Both the position numbers and the translations under genes were made by a program. The notes beneath the pieces were generated by a model. The model saw only the letters and a list, made by a program, of their open reading frames with translations. It ran no database searches and had not been told where the DNA came from. Shown here in pieces: positions 9,267-18,309 of a stretch of DNA of 64,000 nt (the first letter of the stretch is position 1; each line of letters starts with the position of its first letter). The DNA comes from Nitrosomonas nitrosa. Its GTDB lineage: Bacteria > Pseudomonadota > Gammaproteobacteria > Burkholderiales > Nitrosomonadaceae. The stretch covers positions 124,001-188,000 of the forward strand of contig NZ_QAOO01000002.1 of the NCBI RefSeq assembly GCF_003051105.1, in the 5' to 3' direction.

Positions 9267-10256
9267 GTGAAAGCGCTGACATTTGCTATTTTGAGACATT
9301 TAAGTGATGGCGAATTTCATTCCGGCACGACACTTTCTCAAATTCTAGGCGTGTCACGAGCAAGTATCTCAAATGCACTGCAAAATCTGGACCAATTTGG
9401 CTTGATCATTCATAAGATCCAAGGGCGTGGCTATCGCTGGGTTAATCCTGTGCAGTGGCTCGATCGCGAGAAGATTCGAGCTCATCTTGCGCAAGAAGCA
9501 GATTACTTTCGCATCCAGATTTTGGATATAACGCAATCGACTAATACACTGATGCTCGATGGCATAGCGAGAAATCTTGCGAGCCATAATGAACTTATCC
9601 ACGTAGTGGCTGCTGAATTGCAAACGGGTGGACGAGGTCGCCGTGGACGGCAGTGGCATACCGGCTTAGGAGATAGCCTGACTTTTTCCATGGCATGGCA
9701 ATTTCAGCGAGGTGTGAATGCGCTTTCTGGCTTGAGTTTGGCGGTTGGCGTGGCAATCGTTCGGGCATTGGCGTCAGTCGGGATCAACGAGGTAACGCTG
9801 AAATGGCCTAACGATCTTCTGTTTAATTTTAAAAAATTGGGAGGGGTGTTGATTGAGCTACAGGGCGATATGCTCGGGCCGGCAACCGCGGTCATCGGCG
9901 TTGGAATTAACCTGCGACTGCCTGCCTACCTCAGGAACAGGATAGACCAAGAAACGGCCGATATCGAGGCTATTATTCATACGTTTCCAGATCGGAATCG
10001 GCTATTTGCCGCGCTGTTGACAGCGTTGGCTGAAACACTGAGGATATTTGATCAGCAAGGGTTTCACTATTTTAGAGATGAGTGGGTACGATGCCATGCT
10101 TTTGAAGATAAACGGATTGAATTGTATTTGCCTGATGGTACCGTGGAACAGGGTGTTGTGCGGGGCGTGGCGGCAGATGGCTCGCTAGTGGTCAGCACAG
10201 TAAAGGGTGAACAAAGTTTCAATGGCGGGGAGATCAGCTTGCGCCGAGTAAGCTGA
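9267..10256 (+). CDS. birA: Bifunctional biotin-protein ligase / biotin operon repressor BirA
   Basis: BirA activates biotin to biotinyl-AMP and attaches it to carrier proteins. This form also has a DNA-binding domain. Residues 1-60 form a winged helix-turn-helix (HSGTTLSQILGVSRASISNAL). The ligase signature GGRGRRGRQW lies near residues 117-126, followed by LKWPNDLLFNFKKLGGVLIE, which carries the catalytic Lys region, and a small C-terminal SH3-like domain. Length is 329 residues. The start is GTG at 9267, the first codon giving the full HTH. coaX follows 11 bp after the stop, an arrangement common in betaproteobacteria. The presence of an HTH implies repressor activity, but no clear BirA operator was found before bioB in this window. 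Confidence 0.93.
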   Translation: MKALTFAILRHLSDGEFHSGTTLSQILGVSRASISNALQNLDQFGLIIHKIQGRGYRWVNPVQWLDREKIRAHLAQEADYFRIQILDITQSTNTLMLDGIARNLASHNELIHVVAAELQTGGRGRRGRQWHTGLGDSLTFSMAWQFQRGVNALSGLSLAVGVAIVRALASVGINEVTLKWPNDLLFNFKKLGGVLIELQGDMLGPATAVIGVGINLRLPAYLRNRIDQETADIEAIIHTFPDRNRLFAALLTALAETLRIFDQQGFHYFRDEWVRCHAFEDKRIELYLPDGTVEQGVVRGVAADGSLVVSTVKGEQSFNGGEISLRRVS

Positions 10257-10267
10257 GAAGCGTGTTC

Positions 10268-11023
10268 ATGCCCTATTTGCTTGTCATCGATTCAGGGAAT
10301 ACTACCATCAAATGGGGGGTACATGATGGGCATGACTGGTACAAACAAGGGCGTATTGCGCAAACCCAGCGAGAATCGTTGAGCGCTGTTTGGCGGTTAT
10401 TACCGACACCTTCATCCATTGTTGTCTCCAATGTGGCGGGGCCTTCTGCAGAATCGGCTTTGCGTGACGTGCTGTCTGTCTGGAAGATTATTCCCCATTG
10501 GGTGACGGCTACTCCCCGTCAGTGCGGTGTGGTAAATCAATACATGGAGCCTGCGCGGCTGGGCTGCGATCGTTGGGCTGCCTTGATTGCAGCCTGGAAC
10601 ATGAAGCGGCAAGGCTGTCTCGTCATCAATGTCGGGACTGCCATGACCGTGGACGTCCTTTCGGATCATGGGGAATTTTATGGCGGAATCATTTTGCCGG
10701 GTTTTGCGTCAATGAAACAGTCGCTAACTCAGCAGACAGCGCTATTAACATCGGCAGAGGGCTGTTTCCAGGCATTTCCCAATACCACACACAATGCTAT
10801 CCACAGTGGAATCATCCATGCTTTGACCGGCGCTATCGAACGGATGCATGCGCTCCTGCTAGCCCGCCTGGGTCACGATAGGCCACTGGAATGTGTTATT
10901 AGTGGAGGAGGCGCTGCTTTGTTGCGCCCGCATATTAAAATACCGACTATAATGATCGATTATTTAGTGCTTGAAGGGTTAAGGGTCATTGCTCAAGAAA
11001 CCACCCCTATCGCTTCATCATAA
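10268..11023 (+). CDS. coaX: Type III pantothenate kinase
   Basis: CoaX phosphorylates pantothenate in the first step of coenzyme A synthesis and belongs to the ASKHA fold. The phosphate-1 motif is [13 protein letters not shown] (residues 4-16). Further conserved segments are [12 protein letters not shown] and [13 protein letters not shown], followed by [11 protein letters not shown]. Length is about 251 residues. The ATG at 10268 is preferred over the GTG at 10262, because GAGAAG at the end of birA then lies at good Shine-Dalgarno distance. The family shows no close similarity to type I CoaA. It is coupled to birA upstream and engB 10 bp downstream. Confidence 0.92.
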   Translation: MPYLLVIDSGNTTIKWGVHDGHDWYKQGRIAQTQRESLSAVWRLLPTPSSIVVSNVAGPSAESALRDVLSVWKIIPHWVTATPRQCGVVNQYMEPARLGCDRWAALIAAWNMKRQGCLVINVGTAMTVDVLSDHGEFYGGIILPGFASMKQSLTQQTALLTSAEGCFQAFPNTTHNAIHSGIIHALTGAIERMHALLLARLGHDRPLECVISGGGAALLRPHIKIPTIMIDYLVLEGLRVIAQETTPIASS

Positions 11024-11033
11024 GAACAAGCGC

Positions 11034-11660
11034 ATGTCTTTATTCCAGAATATTCATTTCTATACGACGGTCAATCATTTGAAAGATCTTCCGCCTGCTA
11101 CGGGAGTCGAAGTGGCTTTTGCAGGCCGCTCGAATGCTGGGAAATCGAGTGCCATCAATACGCTCACGAGACGTAGCCGTCTTGCTTACGTGAGCAAAAC
11201 ACCCGGCCGCACCCAGCATATTAATTTTTTTCAACTTGCTAATGGCCATTTTCTGGTTGACTTGCCTGGTTATGGCTACGCCAAGGTTCCCCACGCGATT
11301 CGTCAGCATTGGGAACAATTACTCAGTACTTATTTGCAGACACGCGCCGCCTTATATGGCATGGTTCTGATTATGGACATTCGCCATCCATTGACGCAGC
11401 TTGATTTGCAGATGCTAGAATGGTTCTCCTTAACCCAAAAACCGATCCATATTCTATTAACTAAATCGGATAAACTGAGTCGTGCCCGGGCGATGCAAAC
11501 CCTGAAAGAAGTGAAGCATTTTTTGAATGAGCATTATCCCCAATGTTCGGTGCAGCTTTTTTCCAGTCTGCTGGTAAGCGGCGTTGATGAAGCAACTGAC
11601 CGCCTGACGAGTTGGTTCGAGGCGAGTCATAAAGGAAACAACGAGACAATCACAAATTAA
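11034..11660 (+). CDS. engB: Ribosome-biogenesis GTPase EngB (YihA/YsxC)
   Basis: EngB is an essential GTPase needed for assembly of the large ribosomal subunit. The GTPase motifs are clear: G1 [15 protein letters not shown]3 DLPGYG and G4 TKSDKL, in the short (208-residue) single-domain architecture of the family. The open frame begins 15 codons upstream inside coaX, but the ATG at 11034 lies just after the coaX stop and gives the normal N-terminus [13 protein letters not shown]. It is probably the last gene of the birA-coaX-engB unit. The hairpin 15 bp downstream has its U-tract on the minus strand, so it is not an efficient terminator for this gene. Confidence 0.94.
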   Translation: MSLFQNIHFYTTVNHLKDLPPATGVEVAFAGRSNAGKSSAINTLTRRSRLAYVSKTPGRTQHINFFQLANGHFLVDLPGYGYAKVPHAIRQHWEQLLSTYLQTRAALYGMVLIMDIRHPLTQLDLQMLEWFSLTQKPIHILLTKSDKLSRARAMQTLKEVKHFLNEHYPQCSVQLFSSLLVSGVDEATDRLTSWFEASHKGNNETITN

Positions 11661-11663
11661 AGG

Positions 11664-11699
11664 CAAAAAAAAACCCCGGTTAAAGGGGAAAAACCGGGG
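11664..11699 (-). terminator. Minus-strand intrinsic terminator with no gene in front of it
   Basis: Stem CCCCGGTT (11674-11681 on the plus strand) pairs with AACCGGGG (11692-11699) around a 10-nt loop. On the minus strand the hairpin is followed by nine T residues (A-run at 11665-11673 on the plus strand). On the plus strand the downstream sequence is GGGGGAATCG, so it works in the minus direction only. Confidence 0.8.
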
Positions 11700-11750
11700 G
11701 GGAATCGCCTTATACCAAAGGCCTCGCCTCAGGGAGGGAAGGCGAGAGAC
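11664..11750 (-). ncRNA. Candidate small RNA between engB and hemB
   Basis: On the minus strand this stretch forms three successive hairpins and a long U-tail: CTCGCCT/AGGCGAG (stem arms near 11739-11745 and 11722-11728), a short CCTT/AAGG hairpin, and the terminator CCCCGGTT/AACCGGGG followed by T9. No minus-strand gene lies upstream: the coding genes on both sides are on the plus strand. A stand-alone terminator of this quality suggests an independent short transcript of roughly 90-110 nt. I see no convincing consensus promoter; the best is TTACCA-15-TATGGT around 11780-11806. The call is inference. Confidence 0.35.
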
Positions 11751-11808
11751 GATCAATAACGCATCGCCTAACCATATGAAAGACAATTTCCTGGTAAGTT
11801 CCCTATGA

Positions 11809-12846
<1,038 letters not shown>

Positions 12847-12860
12847 TACGCTAAAAGTGC

Positions 12861-12898
12861 CTGAGAGGCAGAGAAACTTCGTTTTCATGGCCTCTCAG
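12861..12898. terminator. Convergent hairpin between hemB and mrcA
   Basis: CTGAGAGGC (12861-12869) and GCCTCTCAG (12890-12898) form a perfect 9-bp stem across a 20-nt spacer. On the minus strand the stem is followed within a few bases by CACTTTTAG, a weak U-tract. It overlaps the last codon of mrcA and probably separates the two converging transcripts. Confidence 0.5.
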
Positions 12899-15210
12899 AA
12901 CAATCGATCCCATAGCTCTTCGATTGCATCGAATTCTTCAGTAGGTAACTCAGCTTCGGGAGGGAGCTGCTCATGAAAAAAGTATTCATTTATCGCGCCT
13001 CCCTGCTCTCTGAGGCCTGTTTCTGGGTTGATCCGGGCGGTTATGATACCTTTCGGCGGAGGATAGGTTGCAACAGGGATATCTTTTAGTGCTTTTTCCA
13101 TATAGCTTATCCAAATAGGAAGCGCAACCCGTCCGCCTGTTTCGTTTCTGCCCAATGGCTTGGGTTCGTCATAACCTACCCATGCAACCGTAACGATATC
13201 TTTTTGATAACCGCAAAACCATGCATCAATGAAATTACTGGTTGTCCCCGTTTTTCCGGCAATATCGTTCCGTCCCAATCGTTTTGCCGAAGTGGCGGTT
13301 CCTCGCTGAATGACATCCTGCATCATGCTCGTCATTAGAAATGCATTGCGGGGATCGATGACTTGCTTGGCATTTATTCCAGCAACATGAGGTTGAGCCT
13401 GCTCGAGAATTCTTCCTTGATCGTCTTCAATTCTGGCTATGAAATAAGGATAAACACGGAAACCGCTATTGGCGAAAGTGGCGTAGCCGACAGCCATCTG
13501 CATCGGCGTGGCTGAACCAGCGCCTAGTGCCATGGGGAGGAAAGGAGGATGGCGATTGCTGTCAAAGCCAAAGCGAGTAATGTAATCTTGTGCGTAGCGA
13601 ATGCCAATGGCCTGGAGAATACGTATGGATGCCAGGTTTTTAGATTGCGCCAGCGCAACGCGCATGCGGATCGGGCCGCTAAACTTGCCATCGAAATTCT
13701 TTGGTTCCCAGGATTTGCTGCCTGTTTGTGCCGCATCGAAAAATAAAGGCGCATCATTGATGATCGTGGCAGGCGTAAATCCTTTCTCTAACGAAGCGGA
13801 ATAAATGAAGGGTTTGAAACTGGAACCAGGCTGCCGCCATGCTTGCGTGACATGGTTAAATTGATTGTGGTTGAAATCGAATCCTCCAATCAACGCCCGA
13901 ACCCTCCCGTCATTTGGGTCGATCGATACGAGCGCTGCTTCAACTTGTGGAAGCTGAACGATTCGCCACAAATTTTTTTCATTTTTCTGGATTCGAATAA
14001 CGGCACCCGGGCGGATGCGTTTGTCACCCAATTTAGGATCGTTGGCGAGAAATTTTTTGGCAAATGTAAGTCCCTCTCCTGAAATTCGAACAACTTCCCC
14101 ATCCTTATGGAATGCGTCGACAGCATTCGCATTAGCTGACAACACGACTGCAACTTGAATATCGTCGCTATCATGAAATGGTTGCAGTGCTTCTTCCAGA
14201 TTTTTTTTGAGGTCATCATCGTTGACAGGGAGCGTGATAAATGCCTCGGGGCCGCGGTAGCCATAACGATGATCGTAGTCCAGCACACCTTTGCGCAGTG
14301 CATGGTAAGCGGCTTCTTGATCGGGTTTGCTGACCGTCGTATAGACTTTTAACCCTCGTGTATACGCTTCGTCGCCAAAACGTTGGTAAATAACCTGGCG
14401 TGCCATTTCGACCAGGTAATCGGCAGGCATTGCATAGTTTCGTGTTTGACGATGAATAGCCACCGGCTGCTTCTCGGCCATGGCAAATGCTTCGCTGGTA
14501 ATCATACCGAGCTCGTGCATTCGCCTTAAAACATAACGCTGACGTATTTTTGCACGTTTCGGATTAACGACGGGGTTGAACCGCGAGGGAGCCTTGGGCA
14601 GCCCTGCGAGCATGGCAGCTTCGGCTAAATTGATAGCGTTCAGTGGCTTACCGAAGTAGGTCTGAGCCGCGGCTGAAAAGCCGTAGCTTCTTTGGCCGAG
14701 GTATATTTGATTAATGTAGAGCTCCAGGATTTTATCTTTGCTCAAACTGTGCTCAATCTTGAATGCAAGCAGGGCCTCGCTGAATTTCCTGGTCAAGGTT
14801 TTTTCCTTGGTCAGGAAAAAATTACGCGCGACTTGCATCGTTATGGTACTTGCGCCTTGCAAGGCGCCGCCCCCCACAAAATTGGAGTAGGCCGCCCGTA
14901 ATACCCCAATGTAATCGACGCCACCATGTTGGTAAAAGCGATCGTCCTCAGCAGCGAGGATGGCTTGCTTGAGAAAAGTGGGGGTTTCGTCGATTCTAAC
15001 AAAATCCCTGCGTTCTTCTCCGAATTCACCGATCAGCAATCCCTCCGCGCTATATATCCGTAGCGGGATCTTGGGCCGGTAATCTGTCAGCACTTCCAGG
15101 GAAGGCAGGGTGGGAATGATGACAAGTGCAGCGAAAACGATGAGCAAAATACCGATCGAACTGATTGCCAGCACTGCTAGAAAAGGGTAGGTCAGCCAAC
15201 GAAATATCAT
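12895..15210 (-). CDS. mrcA: Penicillin-binding protein 1A (bifunctional peptidoglycan synthase)
   Basis: This inner-membrane enzyme polymerises and cross-links peptidoglycan in the periplasm. An N-terminal membrane segment (about residues 8-35, FLAVLAISSIGILLIVFAAL) precedes the glycosyltransferase-51 domain with EDDRFYQHGGVDYIGVLRAA and GASTITMQVARNFFL. The transpeptidase half has the catalytic SxxK in GSSFKPFIYSASLEKG, SKN in AQSKNLASIR, and KTGTTSNFIDAWF. An insert between the two domains corresponds to the OB-fold of PBP1A. From the ATG at 15210 the protein has 771 residues; three extra codons to a TTG at 15219 are possible. It is divergent from pilMNOPQ, the arrangement known from Pseudomonas and many betaproteobacteria. 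Confidence 0.95.
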   Translation of the reverse strand: MIFRWLTYPFLAVLAISSIGILLIVFAALVIIPTLPSLEVLTDYRPKIPLRIYSAEGLLIGEFGEERRDFVRIDETPTFLKQAILAAEDDRFYQHGGVDYIGVLRAAYSNFVGGGALQGASTITMQVARNFFLTKEKTLTRKFSEALLAFKIEHSLSKDKILELYINQIYLGQRSYGFSAAAQTYFGKPLNAINLAEAAMLAGLPKAPSRFNPVVNPKRAKIRQRYVLRRMHELGMITSEAFAMAEKQPVAIHRQTRNYAMPADYLVEMARQVIYQRFGDEAYTRGLKVYTTVSKPDQEAAYHALRKGVLDYDHRYGYRGPEAFITLPVNDDDLKKNLEEALQPFHDSDDIQVAVVLSANANAVDAFHKDGEVVRISGEGLTFAKKFLANDPKLGDKRIRPGAVIRIQKNEKNLWRIVQLPQVEAALVSIDPNDGRVRALIGGFDFNHNQFNHVTQAWRQPGSSFKPFIYSASLEKGFTPATIINDAPLFFDAAQTGSKSWEPKNFDGKFSGPIRMRVALAQSKNLASIRILQAIGIRYAQDYITRFGFDSNRHPPFLPMALGAGSATPMQMAVGYATFANSGFRVYPYFIARIEDDQGRILEQAQPHVAGINAKQVIDPRNAFLMTSMMQDVIQRGTATSAKRLGRNDIAGKTGTTSNFIDAWFCGYQKDIVTVAWVGYDEPKPLGRNETGGRVALPIWISYMEKALKDIPVATYPPPKGIITARINPETGLREQGGAINEYFFHEQLPPEAELPTEEFDAIEELWDRLF

Positions 15211-15455
15211 GAGAAGCAAATTAAGTAGGTGAGATAAAAAATTAAATTCAATCTCTCATTATAGAGGGTATATCTACTGTTTTTATACAAATCAAGCTGC
15301 TTGAGAATTTGTCAGAATGTGACTTAGTTCAGTGATACGTAAAAAAATAAGTCCAGAACCTGTAAAGGTTGCAATGAAGAATATCGTTATATAGGTGAGT
15401 TCTTTATCCTGGTGATGAAACCGTTCAACTTTAAGGTATCGTTTCCCATAAAGCA

Positions 15456-16553
15456 ATGTTGAATAAACGTTTTGATTTTAATTTTTTCCCCACGCGATCA
15501 TCCCGCCTCTTGGGTGTGGATATCAGCTCATCCTCCATAAAAATGGTCGAGCTTGCCATGGTGAATAAAAATAAAGGCTTGTTGTGTCTGGAGCGCTATG
15601 TCATAGAGCCGATTTCCAAAGAAGCCATCCTGGATGGCAGCATCAGTAACCTGGAAGTTGTCGGAGAGGGCATCCGGCGCGCCTGGCAGCGCATGGGGAC
15701 GAGGGTCAAGCATATCGCGCTTGCACTTCCTGCTGCGGCTGTATTTACCAAGCGGATTAACGTACCGGCGGGTCAACGTGAAGATGATCTGGTTTTTCAA
15801 GTTGAAACCGAAGCCAATCAATATATTCCTTTTGCATTGGATGAGGTCAATCTGGATTTTCAGGTGGTGCGACCTGTACCTGAACATCCAGACGAAGTCG
15901 AAGTGATGATTGCCGCGTCACGCAAAGACAAAGTGGAAGATCGGGTTGCAGCCGCTCTGATTGCGGGGCTAAAAACTGAAATCATGGACGTCGAGCATTT
16001 CGCCGCGCAAGCAGCATTCGAGTTGATTGAACGTCAGTTACCCGACGGGGGCAAGGATCAAGTCATTGCACTAATCGATATCGGTGCGAACGTAACGCAT
16101 TTGAATGTGCTCCACAATGGCGAGTCCATTTATTCCCGTGATCAACCGTTTGGCGGTATCCAGTTAACCCAGGAGATTCAGCGCCACTTCAACTTGTCCT
16201 ATGAGGAAGCGGAGACAGCAAAGCTCAAGGGGAATTTGCCCGATAGCTACGCGACCGAAGTACTCCAGCCTTTCTGTGAGGCGCTTGTGTTGGAGATTAC
16301 CCGCGCGCTGCATTTTTTTTATACTTCGACCGCTTATACCCAAGTTAACTATATTTTTCTTTCGGGCGGCTGTGCACCGATCCCTGGCTTGGACGAAATC
16401 GTGGCCGAGCGCGCCCATGCGATTACTAAAATTGTCAATCCATTTACCAGCATGGAATTGTCCAATCGTATCGCCCCGCGGCAATTAAAAGCGGATGCGC
16501 CCTCGCTGATGATTGCTTGTGGGCTTGCAATGCGGAGCTTCGATCCATCATGA
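15456..16553 (+). CDS. pilM: Type IV pilus assembly protein PilM
   Basis: PilM is a cytoplasmic actin-like ATPase that binds the N-terminus of PilN and links the inner-membrane alignment complex to the pilus motor. The phosphate-1-like motif GVDISSSSIKMVELA lies near residues 20-34. The ASKHA fold continues through IALIDIGANVTHLNVL and the adenosine motif FLSGGCAPIPGL. Length is 365 residues. It heads the operon pilM-N-O-P-Q and its stop overlaps the pilN start (ATGA). A 236-bp divergent gap to mrcA must contain promoters for both directions; no strong consensus stands out. Confidence 0.95.
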   Translation: MLNKRFDFNFFPTRSSRLLGVDISSSSIKMVELAMVNKNKGLLCLERYVIEPISKEAILDGSISNLEVVGEGIRRAWQRMGTRVKHIALALPAAAVFTKRINVPAGQREDDLVFQVETEANQYIPFALDEVNLDFQVVRPVPEHPDEVEVMIAASRKDKVEDRVAAALIAGLKTEIMDVEHFAAQAAFELIERQLPDGGKDQVIALIDIGANVTHLNVLHNGESIYSRDQPFGGIQLTQEIQRHFNLSYEEAETAKLKGNLPDSYATEVLQPFCEALVLEITRALHFFYTSTAYTQVNYIFLSGGCAPIPGLDEIVAERAHAITKIVNPFTSMELSNRIAPRQLKADAPSLMIACGLAMRSFDPS

Positions 16554-17137
16554 TACGCATCAATTTGCTACCTCACCGCGAAATCAAACGCAAAGCAAAA
16601 CAACAACAGTTTGCCGTACTGGCTGGGATCACATGCCTTCTGGGGGCGGCGATTGTCTGGGGTGGAGATGAAATGATCTCCGGCAAAATCGAATACCAGA
16701 ATGAGCGTAACCGCTATTTGCAGGGGCAGATTGCCATCCTTGACAAACAGATTGAAGAAATTAAACAAATCAAGCAGCAAATTGATGAAATGCTGGCGCG
16801 CAAAGAGATCATAGAAACACTCCAAGCCAATCGGACCCATGTCGTGCATATATTGGATCAGGTTGCCAGGTTGATGCCGGACGGTGTTTATCTCAAGAGC
16901 ATCAAACAGACCGATCAGCACATTCACCTATCCGGTTACGCGCAATCAAATGCTTGGGTGTCGACGCTCATGCGAAATCTCGATGCATCGTCCAGGTTTG
17001 AATCGCCCTTATTGATCGAAATTAAGGCAGTGACCGTCAACAATGCGCGTTTGAACGAATTTGACCTGAAGGTGAGGCTGGTGGAGCCTTCGGATAAGCA
17101 GGCGAATGAGCTTATATCATCGAATAGTTATAATTAG
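16550..17137 (+). CDS. pilN: Type IV pilus assembly protein PilN
   Basis: PilN is a bitopic inner-membrane protein that pairs with PilO in the alignment subcomplex. The N-terminal INLLPHRE motif (residues 3-10) is the conserved PilM-binding peptide. A membrane helix follows (about residues 22-42), then a coiled coil rich in Q, E, I and K, and a periplasmic ferredoxin-like domain. Length is 195 residues. The start overlaps the pilM stop (ATGA at 16550-16553); an upstream in-frame start inside pilM is excluded because INLLPHRE must be N-terminal. Confidence 0.94.
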   Translation: MIRINLLPHREIKRKAKQQQFAVLAGITCLLGAAIVWGGDEMISGKIEYQNERNRYLQGQIAILDKQIEEIKQIKQQIDEMLARKEIIETLQANRTHVVHILDQVARLMPDGVYLKSIKQTDQHIHLSGYAQSNAWVSTLMRNLDASSRFESPLLIEIKAVTVNNARLNEFDLKVRLVEPSDKQANELISSNSYN

Positions 17138-17155
17138 CTGAAGAGGTTGATTGCA

Positions 17156-17782
17156 ATGAATTTATTGGAAGAGCTGCGATTGCTTGATCCCAATGACCCA
17201 GGTAGTTGGCCGGCCCCGATCAAGGCGGGGACATTGGCCATTTTGCTGACCGTCATCATCGTTATCGGCTACTTGCTCATTTGGCAAGGGCAATGGGAAA
17301 TCTTGGAAAACGCAGAGAACGAGGAAACAACCCTTAAAGAAACTTATCTGATCAAAAAGAGAAGTGCCGTCAATTTGGATAGCCTGCGGCAGCAGTTACA
17401 AGAAATTGAGCGCTCGCTCAGCGTGATGCTCAAGCAATTGCCGAACAAATCGGAGCTCGATACCTTGTTGGTGGAGATCAATCGGGCGGGCCTGGGCAGA
17501 GGGTTGCAATTCGAACTTTTCAAGCCTGCTGCTCATGAAACGATCAAGGAGTTTTATGCCGAGCTACCCGTGACCGTCCGGGTAACAGGCAGCTACCATG
17601 ACATCGGCGCTTTTGCCAGCGATATATCCCGCATGCCCCGCATCGTCACACTCAACGATATCGATATCGCGCCTGGTAAAGAGCAACATCTGGTGTTGAA
17701 TGCCACCGCGAAAACATTTCGCTATCTCGACGAGGACGAACTCCTGCAGCAGAGTAGCCAGAATAACGGGGAGAACAAATGA
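17156..17782 (+). CDS. pilO: Type IV pilus assembly protein PilO
   Basis: PilO forms heterodimers with PilN and contacts PilP in the periplasm. It begins MNLLEELRLLDPNDPGSWP, a recognisable PilO start, then a membrane helix (about residues 26-46), a coiled coil and a C-terminal ferredoxin-like domain. Length is 208 residues. The ATG at 17156 is favoured over the TTG at 17147 because AGAGG (17142-17146) then lies 9 nt upstream. The stop overlaps the pilP start. Confidence 0.93.
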   Translation: MNLLEELRLLDPNDPGSWPAPIKAGTLAILLTVIIVIGYLLIWQGQWEILENAENEETTLKETYLIKKRSAVNLDSLRQQLQEIERSLSVMLKQLPNKSELDTLLVEINRAGLGRGLQFELFKPAAHETIKEFYAELPVTVRVTGSYHDIGAFASDISRMPRIVTLNDIDIAPGKEQHLVLNATAKTFRYLDEDELLQQSSQNNGENK

Positions 17783-18309
17783 TCAAGCAGCTCCGCTTTT
17801 CATTGTTGCTGTGTGCGTTGTTATTCATCGTTTCTGCATGCAGTGAAGGCACCTACAGTGATCTTGAAGAATTTGTAAACAAATCGGGTGAGGGCTTACA
17901 AGGTAAGGTTGATCCGCTTCCGGAAATTAAATCGTTCATCCAATTTACTTATCAAGCCTTCGATATTCCGGATCCTTTCAGCCCCCGTAAAAACCAAGTC
18001 AAGGAAAGCCGCAATATGCTCCAGCCCGATCTAAAACGACCTAAAGAATTGCTGGAACAATTTCCGCTGGAAAATCTGACGATGGTAGGCACACTGCAGC
18101 GAGACAAACATATTTTTGCGTTGATCCGAACCGCTGACAATACGGTGCACCGGGTCAAAATTGGCAATTATTTGGGCCAGAATTACGGGTTGATTACCGG
18201 TATTTCCGACACGGAAATCAAATTGAAAGAGATCGTCCAGGACAGTGCCCATGAATGGACCGAGCGTTTCAGCACGCTGATGTTGCAAACCCAGGAGCAG
18301 AAAATATGA
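17779..18309 (+). CDS. pilP: Type IV pilus assembly lipoprotein PilP
   Basis: PilP connects the inner-membrane PilN/PilO complex to the PilQ secretin. A lipoprotein signal ends with the lipobox IVSAC (Cys near residue 21). A long disordered linker follows, then a beta-sandwich domain (LENLTMVGTLQRDKHIFALI, and VKIGNYLGQNYGLITGI). Length is 176 residues, as usual. Both ends are translationally coupled: ATGA with pilO upstream and ATGA with pilQ downstream. Confidence 0.94.
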   Translation: MIKQLRFSLLLCALLFIVSACSEGTYSDLEEFVNKSGEGLQGKVDPLPEIKSFIQFTYQAFDIPDPFSPRKNQVKESRNMLQPDLKRPKELLEQFPLENLTMVGTLQRDKHIFALIRTADNTVHRVKIGNYLGQNYGLITGISDTEIKLKEIVQDSAHEWTERFSTLMLQTQEQKI